A stretch of 64,000 nucleotides of DNA, from contig CM046295.1 in the NCBI GenBank assembly GCA_025267735.1, forward strand, positions 23,034,938-23,098,937. The letters run 5' to 3'. This stretch comes from Mactra quadrangularis. Lineage: Eukaryota > Mollusca > Bivalvia > Venerida > Mactridae. Of this stretch, positions 1 through 9,900 are shown one piece after another. Every line of letters begins with the position of its first letter. The first letter of the stretch is position 1. The position numbers and the translations under genes are program-made. The notes beneath the pieces are model-generated. The model had not been told where the DNA came from, searched no databases, and was given only the letters and a program-made list of their open reading frames with translations.

Positions 1-208
1 GTGTTCAGTTACCCTGAACGTCCAAAACGTTCCGTACCGGAAGTTTCGGAACAACTCAACCCCAAGACAACTCTACCCGAGACAATTTAATCCCCTACTA
101 ACGGATTGAGTTGCCCCGACTTCGAGTTGAGTTTTGCACGGGTTGAGTTGTCTTGGGGTTGAGTTCTCCCGCATCCGTAACGAAAGCTAACAGTAGTTAC
201 TGAACACC
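1..208. repeat. Foldback/palindromic MITE, left edge possibly cut by the window
   Basis: The ends are inverted copies of GTGTTCAGTTAC (start) and GTTACTGAACAC (about 196-207). Inside lies a second inverted pair: an AACTCAACCCCAAGACAACT arm near 53 and its reverse complement near 145-165. No coding potential. The terminal GTTCAGTTAC motif is shared with the palindromic family at 39911-40432 and 43412-43618, so this may be a distant member. Confidence 0.6.
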
Positions 209-360
209 GGGCTGATTATCACGGTGACAATACCACGTGACTATGAAGTCACAAACGTTACGGTATCAAGTAGAAATCAAAGTATTGAAATACAGGAAGA
301 CTTTCGTGCACATTGAAACCAAACGAATCCATACTAATGATTACTCCTTATACATCAGAT

Positions 361-2332
361 CAGTCACCGCGAAACTCGGCAAATTTTTACAGGACAGTAG
401 GTCCTGTAAAGATTCTAATTTTACAGGACCGAACTAAGTTTTACAGGACCGGAGATATTTAACATATTTTATTGAATTGACAACTAAAATTCATATATTC
501 GCATAACAATGACTTTATTGTTCAATAATTAAATTATTCATAATCTCAAAACATTCTTTCAGATATATGGTGTAGCATTCCTTCTTTGTGGTTTGACATC
601 GAACAAATTTTAGGGCATTTTGGGAATATTACGGACCATTTCATTGATTGTAGAATATTTTCTTCAAATAAAAAGTATTTTATGTAGAGTCATCCTTTCT
701 AGAATAGTGAAAAAAGATTTGACAATCAGGCCGTTTCTATGAGTGTGGTAACGATTTGAAAACTACGACTGTTGAACAGGCATTAGAGACCTTTTCTCTT
801 TATATACAATGGTAGGAAATTTGTGCCTGGCTCCTGTGGCCGAGCCGCTTTTTGCTAGTACTCCTGTCGTTTTTGTTTAGTGTATTAATTTCTGCCATGT
901 CAGACGGTTCCCATCGTTTTTGACCGGGTTTGGCTCCTTCAAAATATTTTCATAAACTAAACCCCATTATTGATATTAAGAAATACTCCCTGGTTCAAAT
1001 AAGTTGATAATTCAGTTTATGCTCTTTAATTAAAACTGACATTTTTTATCCTTACTTTCACTCTTGGTGTAAGCTTATTACATTACTAACGTAGATTTAA
1101 GAATGTTTCATTTTGATTTGCCTGCGTTGCAAAAATAAATAACATTACGTCACAATTATTGAAGGGATTCCATTTTTACGAAATAGAATACTAAATTGTG
1201 ATTAATAACATTATTTTGTTGTAAATTAATGACAAAACAGGTTTTTTGCCGATTGTATTTTTGCGCGTATGTGCCAAAAATCTGTGCTATTTTTGAAATA
1301 TAAGCGTTAATTCTCATCAATTACGAGTCATAGACTGTTAAGTGGACTATATTGCGTTTTCTTCCATTAATATCAAGGACAACATCATGCTTTTACTCCT
1401 TTCACGATCAGCAATCGACACTGTGCGTCTATGCACATAGATAAAATACGCACATTCGTTGAAAATTTGTTAGGTTGGTTTTAATGTTTTTGTTTTCCAG
1501 AAAAATAAGAAAAGAAAGAACAATATTTGAACTTTTTAAAATAAAATGATAAAAAATACGGGTGTGTCATCGACAATTATAAGTAAATTGAAACAAAGAA
1601 AATCCATTTCCTGCAATTGCCGATATCGTTTTCTTTCAAAACCATCCATTATTAGTTTAACAAGTAGTCAACAATTAAAAAATTTAGGTCACGCTTGTTT
1701 TAAGCATTCATTCTATCTAACAATTAAATTAAATTTAATTAGACTCCATAGTTACACAATGAGACATTGCAATTATGACATTGATACGCTATCAAACATC
1801 GAGAGAGTGTGAAAAATGCCGACACATTAAATTGTTAACATTAATTTCCGTTCAAAGTTGCGAAAACAAGTACGTCATCAAACAATGGATTAATTTAATA
1901 TTGATTTTAATTGCTGCAAACAATTATAATATCGACTCCCCCGTGTACACGACAATTTGTGTCGTAATAAGTCAATATTACAACTTGAAATTATTATGAT
2001 AAATACCGAAATACTCATGGCATATATAGTAACTGACTTCACGGTCAACTTGTCTCAGAATATGACGACTGTCGAAAATTAGTTTACGTCGCTTTTTCGC
2101 CGAATTTACTACTCTGCTCGGCATTTGCATGTCTATTTATATTTTTAACTAATTAAAAAGCAAGGAATTATCGTATCGTTGACATAAAAATTGTCCTGTT
2201 TTTCTGATATATGTTATTATTCTTAGGTCCAGATTTAGCCGGACAGTCGGTCCTGTGAAGCTGCGCAAATCGACGGACCTTCTAAATTTTTACCGGACAT
2301 GTCCGTCGGTCCGCCATGTTTCGCGGTGACTG
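361..2332. mobile_element. hAT-like non-autonomous DNA transposon, 1,972 bp, perfect 8-bp target duplication
   Basis: The left end CAGTCACCGCGAAAC (361) is matched by GTTTCGCGGTGACTG ending at 2332, a perfect 15-bp terminal inverted repeat. CATCAGAT flanks it directly at 353-360 and 2333-2340. Subterminal GGTCCTG/CAGGACC-type motifs recur at both ends (about 393-450 and 2226-2310). CAG...CTG ends with an 8-bp duplication are typical of the hAT superfamily. I see no transposase; the AT-rich interior holds only short open frames. Confidence 0.85.
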
Positions 2333-2340
2333 CATCAGAT

Positions 2341-3017
2341 TCAAGTACGAACCGAGCAGGGCAAAAATGCAGGCGAAGTGTTAATTCTATCCTGTATAAC
2401 TGGCAAATACTTCTGTTTAGTCACAGTGTATTAACGAGATTTGACTCCGCCCATTCTCACGCTCATCAATAAAAGTAAAATACCTGTCACTGACACAGAA
2501 ACAAAGATGCGCCAGTTGATAGACGGAACTACTTTTATCGCCTAGATATAAACTGCGTAGTAAATCCGAGACACATGTATCGCTGCACAGGCTAAACTGG
2601 TCAGAAATTTGAATCGTCGATAGTTTTCGACTTGTCGTAGCCTATAACTTAAGCCTTTCGGCAGGAAATCGCCGAAAGTCTAAAAATGAAAAATTCGCCA
2701 CGACTAAGAGTTTATTTAAAGAGCTTAAAGTATTTTAAGAATTTAAGTCTTGTCAGACTTGTATGGTACCTATTGTTCGTTTTTTCTCAACTAGGCTAAG
2801 CAGAAATATGTATACGCTTTGCTGCGCATTACATCTCCAACGCAAATCGTGTAATTTTTTGCAAACACTTTGGATAACATACTGCCAGTGTTTTTCCTTT
2901 TCCAGAAAGGACGGCGACATGCTACTGTATCGCACTGAAAAGAAATGACATTGGTAAGTTTTTCAGGGTGTTTGCAAAAAGTGTAAAAGTGGCGCAACAA
3001 AAAGTATTCAATTTCAG
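2341..3017. other. Intergenic or intronic AT-rich stretch, no gene recognised
   Basis: The segment 2906-2951 is bracketed by a good 3' splice-site-like tract (TTCCTTTTCCAG) and a GTAAGT. It is open in one frame but does not resemble the missing 5' part of the ligand-gated channel gene that follows, so I do not call an exon. Otherwise nothing recognisable. Confidence 0.4.
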
Positions 3018-3357
3018 CAAACTCCTCACAGTGCTTACGTCACGCTTTGCTACTTAAATGCTGCCAACACACGAATCACGGGACGCTAGTAGTACCATCT
3101 ATTTATTTAATGCCCAAACTCCTCACAGTGCTTACGTCACGCTTTGTATTTTTTACAATTATTAACTTAAACTATTATTTTTATCTATATGTACTTTACA
3201 TCAAAATTTACTACAAGAAGACTCAAAATTTGTAGGAAATATTTAATTGTAACAGAAAAGATGAAAAACAAATATTCGGCTCTCTGAGGAACGAATTTAC
3301 TTGTGGTGGCAGTGGTTATTGATTTAATAAAGGGAAACAACCGCTGCGGGGAGTTTG
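3018..3357. mobile_element. Mutator-like MITE, copy 1, imperfect 9-bp target duplication
   Basis: Begins CAAACTCCTCACAG and ends CGCTGCGGGGAGTTTG, an imperfect inverted pair. The flanks CAATTTCAG (3009-3017) and AAATTTCAG (3358-3366) agree at 8 of 9 bases. A second left-end-like sequence at 3116 shows internal duplication. Related copies: 9283-9605 and 13314-14473. A 9-bp duplication is usual for Mutator-like elements; no transposase is present. Confidence 0.75.
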
Positions 3358-3392
3358 AAATTTCAGTATCCTATATTCTAATACTATTTATT

Positions 3393-3838
3393 TATGGTGG
3401 CTGATTTATGCCATGTCGCATTGTTGTCCCGCGGGGCGCCACACGAAAACACGAAAATATGACAAAATGGTCTTTTTGTCGTATCATCGTCCCGCGAGGC
3501 GCCATGCAAAAACACAATCATACGACAAATGTCTGTTTGTCGTATCATCGTCCCGCGGGTTGTGAGACGAAAACACAAAGATGCGACAAAATTAAGGCAA
3601 AAAACACGACACAGAAATGTGTCGTACCTTTGTAAAAATTTTGTCGTAAAAATACATTGTTGTATTGTGCTTCCTCGGGCGAAAACACGACAAATGATTA
3701 AAATGTCGTATGATTGTGTTTTTGCATTGCTCCTCGCGGGACGATGATACGACAAAAAGACCATTTTGTCGTATTTTCGTGTTTTCGTATGGCGCCCCAC
3801 GGGACAACAATGCGACATGGCATAAATCAGCCACCATG
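3393..3838. mobile_element. Foldback (long inverted repeat) element, 446 bp, 7-bp target duplication
   Basis: The two halves are near-perfect inverted copies over more than 130 bp (ATGGTGGCTGATTTATGCC at the left, GGCATAAATCAGCCACCAT at the right), with repeated TTTTGTCGTA motifs inside. ATTTATT flanks it at 3386-3392 and 3839-3845. It lies just before the acceptor AG (3848-3849) of the first visible channel exon, so it has been inserted into the 3' end of the intron. Open frames inside it are palindrome artefacts. Confidence 0.85.
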
Positions 3839-3849
3839 ATTTATTACAG

Positions 3850-3959
3850 CTATGGCATGACGAAAGATTGATGTGGAATCCGAGAGTTTATGACAATACA
3901 GAATATATTCACGCGCTAGAAGAGGAAATTTGGAAACCGGAAATACTCATAAACAATGC
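3850..3959 (+). CDS. LGIC exon a: loop A region
   Basis: Reads LWHDERLMWNP, then EEIWKPEILINNA, the typical W-N-P ... E-I-W-x-P-D/E-I block of the extracellular ligand domain. Acceptor TTTATTACAG, donor GTAAGT, exit phase 2. The usual loop A Tyr before NNA is Ile here. The acceptor's upstream context was split by the foldback at 3393-3838. Confidence 0.85.
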
Positions 3960-6900
3960 GTAAGTAGATTAAGCTCTCTTGGATTATTCTATATTTTCAG
4001 TAGTCTAGATTACCTGCCCTTTACCACTATCGTTATTGGGTCAGGCAAACCGTAATCATGGCGGCCCCCTTAGTTATTATTCAGCTAACAAAATTTTCGT
4101 TTACGTTTTCTTAATCTTGCATGATCATTTGCTGACGATAGTAACTTTAATAGGAGCTCAGTACTATATAGGTCATTCGATTTCGATATTTCTGATTACA
4201 CATATATTTAGCGTAGGATTAACAAAACATGTCTCAAGTGAACACAATTCGTTAGAAATTCAGATACTTAATTTAGCATAAATGTAATCGAACAACTAAA
4301 AGATGAATCCGTTGTAATTCTTGTACAACGATCCTTTCATTTTTGGGTGCGGCCATTATCATGCCTTGCCTGACGTACTTTTACCTGTCAAAGTAAGACT
4401 GGGAACCAGACGATATTTTCAGTAGAGTAAGCCTATATTAATAGAAGAGAAAGTTCCTGTTAATTATTCTTTAGTTTCAGTATAGTAATCTCCCTTTGAC
4501 TATTCTATATTTCCATTAGAGTTAGCTCCCTTTGATTATTCTTTTTAGTAGGGTAAGCTCCCTTTGAGGTATTATATATTTTCAGTAGAGTAAGATCTCT
4601 TTTGATTATTCTATATTTTCAATAGAGTAAGCTCCATTTGATTATTCTATATTTCCAGTAAAGTAAGCTCCCTTTGATAATTCTATATTTCCAGTAAAGT
4701 AAGCTCCCTTTGATAACTCTATATTTTTAGTAAAGTAAGCTCCCTTTGATAATTCTATATTTTTAGTACAGTTTGCTCCCTTTGATAATTCTATACGTCA
4801 GTCAAGTAATCTCTCCTCTATATTTTTTCCGTAAAATTATCTCCCTTTTGGTACATATTCAGTAGAGTTACCTACCTTGACATTTTCCATTTTTTAGTGT
4901 TGAAGACGTTGGCTTGGTGAGCGATGATCATCTTATTTATAGGATAAAATATAACGGTGACGTGGAATGGGAACCTCTCGTTTCAACCACGGTAATGACC
5001 TTTCTAGATTTTCAAATGTCTATCTTTGGTTCAGTCTTAATTATATTTTAATCCTCGGATTTTATCATTGAATTCCTTTGCAGTGATAACAAACTATTTC
5101 ATCTTATATCTTTCTTGTTAATAAAGATATTTACAGACGTGATGAAACTTAGATAGTTCTTTACTGTAAAAATACTGAGCCTGAATTTCAAACAAATTAA
5201 ATGATTTACTAAAATGTAATTAAAGATTAATTGTGGCAAATTGACATTTAAAAGTAAGGGTAAAATCCGAGTTATCCAACTAATTGGACCTATCTATTTG
5301 AAGAGTATACAAGGGGAAATAATGATTCCCTTATTAAATATAACACTATTTTCATATTCAAGGGAGATAAAAATAAAAATATTTTTAAATGAAATATAAC
5401 ACTTCTTTTATATTAAAGGGGGATAATTATGAATTTATTTGTTAATTTGATATTATACTTCTGTATTTTCATAATATTAAAGGTAGGCAATTATGAAATT
5501 ATTTTTTTAAAGGTGGATTGTGGGATCGACGTCACATATTTTCCATTTGATACACAAGAATGCAACATTGAATTGACAAGCTGGGGACTTCCGGACACCG
5601 AATTAAATTTGACCCCTTTGTGGGATCGTATCAATTTAGACGAATACAGGTGAGGATTAGAAAAGGTCCGTGGCCCATGGAGCTCAGATGGTTGCACGCA
5701 AGTATACTGATCGAGGAGTCGTTGCTTCGATTCCCGGGTGGGGAATACTTTCGTGAAGTTTGGTCATGAAATTATTTCTACGGCCATTCTGCCTCTTACC
5801 AATGATTTTTAATTATGTAGGGCAGTTGTCAGTCACTGACGAAAGTATGTGCTTAGTAGTTGGTTAACAGCTTAATCCAGAGATTTAGCCTTTCTATGAG
5901 GAGCGAGTAGGTTGACTGACCGCCCTTAAATGACCTATACAATGACCTCACACAATTATCCTTATAGTTGACAATATCTTTATATTGAAAATGACCATTC
6001 GGAACTACCTCGGTGATCTTCTCCGCAGATACACCTCGAATATCATAAGGTGAAAAAGGAGATTCAGGAATTTGGTTTCTGTGGTAATATAATTTTATAT
6101 AGTTTAATCTACACAGAAGTACGACGTGGGAGACATTGCAATGATGAAGTTATGCGATAAAGCGTGTTACAATGTCATTTTCAAATGTCGACATGAAAAT
6201 GACCTTATAACCTGGTTGTATTCCTACTAGGCCTACGTCTGATTTCCGAGGTATATCTTCGTAGATGATCGCCGAGGTTGTTCCGAATGGAAAATGACAT
6301 CATTTGGCTGTTAAATTTTCACTTCATTGAACATTTGTTTTACATTTTTAATGTATATTTTGATCGAATAATTCTTCATTTCACAGTTTTAAAAGTAAGA
6401 ATAAAATAAAATTATCCCTAATCAAATGAAACGTTGTGTCATTTCTTCTCTTAGATGACGTCATTTATCTCCTAAGATGACGTCATTTATCTCCTAAGAT
6501 GACGTCATTTATCTCCTAAGATGACGTCATTTATCTCCTAAGATGACCTCATTTATCTCCTAAGATGACGTCAATTTGATAATATTTTCACTACAACAAA
6601 GTTTTATGATAATATTTTCACTACAATATTATTTTACACTATAGGGAAAGTGAAGTATGGACTATACTAAGTACAAATGTGTCGAAGTCACGTGTCCAAG
6701 AAACATTGTATGGTTCCCCGGAATATTTCTCCAAGATTATATTTACTTTACAAATGAGCCGGAAACCAGGAAATTACGTATTTAACACACTACTACCAAT
6801 AACAGTATCATCATTTCAAATGACGGTGACTAACTTAATACCTATTGGGGTAAGTAGAAATCAAATATGTAAACACTGCAGTTTGAATTAATCCTTTTGT

Positions 6901-9900
6901 GGCAGAAACACATGTATAGTTCTATTTCATTAACCTGTCACAACTTAAATAATTACACGGTCACTGAATCTATTTTTTTAAACCCCTTTCGAACTTGTTA
7001 TTTCTCCGATATTCAAAATCTCCGCACATACATGTATTTAGATCATCAATAATTAATATGGATCGATGGCTCAATGGTTAAAAAGAAGTTGTAAAATAAC
7101 ACATTCAGTGACCGTGTAATTATTCAAGTTGTGACAGGTAAATATAATAGAACTAACAGGGTTATCAACAGGGCTATTTATACCCTTCAATGATAATAAG
7201 CTAAAATGCCGATTTTTCCATACATTTGTATGCATGCACTATTATTATTGTTTCATTTCATCTATCTTTTTCATTTTTACAAATTCATGTTTATAAATGA
7301 AACGTTTTATTTTTTTGAGCATTATGCCTTTTAAAAATGTAAAAATTTATTACACGTACGGAGCCCTGAGAAGACATTTTGAAATCGTTAAAAAATGATG
7401 TAAGATTAAAACGAAACAAAAGTGTACCTCATATTGTCACTTCAGGGGCTTCGTAGCCTACTAAATTGTAAAAATGTCTTATTTTTCAGACTGGAGAACG
7501 ACTGGTGTCCGGATACTTGGTTTTAGTCATCAATACATTATTGTTGACTATATTCTTACAGCAGATTCCGGATATAGCCACAACAACAGCGATATTAGGT
7601 AAGTTGTCAAAATCAGGGGAGAGAACTCTAACATATTAAGGGGAAATAACTGTTACATAATCAGGGTAGAGAAATACTTAATATATAAGAAGAGGGGAAC
7701 TCTTACACAATCAAGGGAAATGAACTCTTAAATAATTGGGGGAGAGAACTCTTACATAATCAGGGGAGAGAACCCTTACATAATCAGACGATATAACTCT
7801 TACATAATCAGGGGGGAGAACTCTTACATAATCAGGGGAGATAACTCTTACATAATCAGGGGATAGACCTCTTACATAATCAGGGGAGAGAACTCTTATT
7901 TAATCAGGGGAGAGAACTCTAACATAATAAGGGGAGATGACTCTTTTATAATCATGGGAGAGAACTCATAAATAATTGGGGGAGAGAACTCTTACATAAT
8001 CAGGGGTGACAACTCTAACATAATCATGGGAGAGAACTTTTAGATAATCAGGAGAGAGAACTCTAACATAATCAGGAGAGATAACTATTTTATAATCATG
8101 GGAGAGAACTCATAAATAATTGGGGGAGAGAACTCTTACATAATCAGGGGAAAGAATTATTACATAATTATGGGAGAGAACTCTTACATAATCAGGGAAG
8201 AGAACACTCACATAATCAGAGGAGATAACTCTTACATAAACTGGACAGAAAGCTCTTAGATAATCATGGGAGATAACTTTTACTTAATCAGGGGAGAGAA
8301 TTTGACATAAACAGCTAAGAGAACAATGATATAATATTAGGAGAAAATGCTTACATAATCAGGAGAGAGAAATCTTACATAATCAGAAGAGAGAACTCTT
8401 ACATAATCAGGGGAGAGAACACTCAGATGATCAGGGGAGATAACTGTAACATAATCAATGGCAATAACTCTATTAATAGGGGAGAGAACTCTTACACAAT
8501 CACGGAGAGATTTCTTACATAACCAGGGGAGATTACTCTTACATAATCGGGAGATTGTACTATTACATGATTAGGACAGAAAACATTATCATTGAAGAAG
8601 TTAATGTCCTGAATCCAAGGACCAATACAAATATGATCATATGCAGTTTAAAATATCCATAATAATGTTTATTTAGGAGTGCTGGTGTTTGGACTTGTTA
8701 GGCTTAAATAAAAGACCCTATTGGAATGGTTCATGCTTAAAAATTTTACTAACGATAATTTTTATCGTAAGATATTTTTTTAGAAAAGCGCCACAGGGGA
8801 GATAACTTGTACTCAGTCAAGGACATTTAGAAACCCCAAGAGTGATTCCGTAAGCTGGCGAGTGTGTCTCGTATTTAGTAAGAGACATTCGGAAAACCCC
8901 TCGGGTGATTCCTTAAACTGACGAGTGTGTTTCGTATTTAGTAAGAGACATTCGGAAAACCACTCGGGTGATTCCGTAAGCTGTGTGTAGCGCAGCTATC
9001 GCCAATGTGTTCCAAATGAGTTATAGAGAAATTTTATTAAAGCTATCGTCTGCTTTTTTCAGGCATCTATCTGATTGGTTCGTTATGTCTTGACTTTGTG
9101 GATATGATTATAAACACGTTACTTGCAAGGCTCCATCACAAATCTGCGTCCCAGAAACCTGTGGGATGGTGTGTGACAAAAGTCACTTTAGTTTTGAAGA
9201 AAGTGTTGTGTTTTGATGGTAAGTTAGACACCACCTTAATCTTGGTCTATATTCACCTGCTCTATCACCTTAACTAACGAGACAAACTCCATGCAGTGGT
9301 TATTTCCCTTTACTAGATCAATAACCACTGCCACCACAAGTAAATTCGTCAGAGAGCCAAATTTTTTTTTCCATCTTTTATGTTTCACTTCAATATTTTC
9401 TGCAAATTGAGTCTTCTTGTGGCAAATTATGATATAAAAAAAGTTTTGATTAATTATTTGTAAAAACAACAAAGCGTGACATAAGCACTGTGAGGAGTTT
9501 GGGCATTCTATAGATAGATGGTATTACTAGCGTCACGTGATTTACGTGTTGGCAGTGGTAACTGGTTAAGTGGCAAAGCGTGACGTTAGCACTGTGAGGA
9601 GTTTGCTAAGAAGAAAACAAAGCTTATAGTATCGCGGCATTACATGTATTCATTCAATCGGGCTGATAAACGCTCTGCTCTGGTACGTATCTATACTAAG
9701 TTTACTCAGAAGGAACATGCATATACTTTTTCAAATTTAACACATGTATTAAGTTACACGTAAACATTTATATGAGGTACACAAATTATGATTTCACTAG
9801 ACTAATCGTGTTACCGAATTATGATTCATGATTTTCAACTGGCTTATTTTGTAGCAGAGGTGTATTATGGCACTTAAACTCCATTCCCATTGAGCTAGAT

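Noticed and set aside
2906..2951. Splice-bracketed 46-bp segment
   Set aside because: Open in one frame but shows nothing of the missing N-terminal ligand domain of the channel; splice consensus can arise by chance.
3384..3837. 144-codon minus-strand frame
   Set aside because: Lies entirely in the inverted-repeat element; both strands are open because the arms mirror each other.
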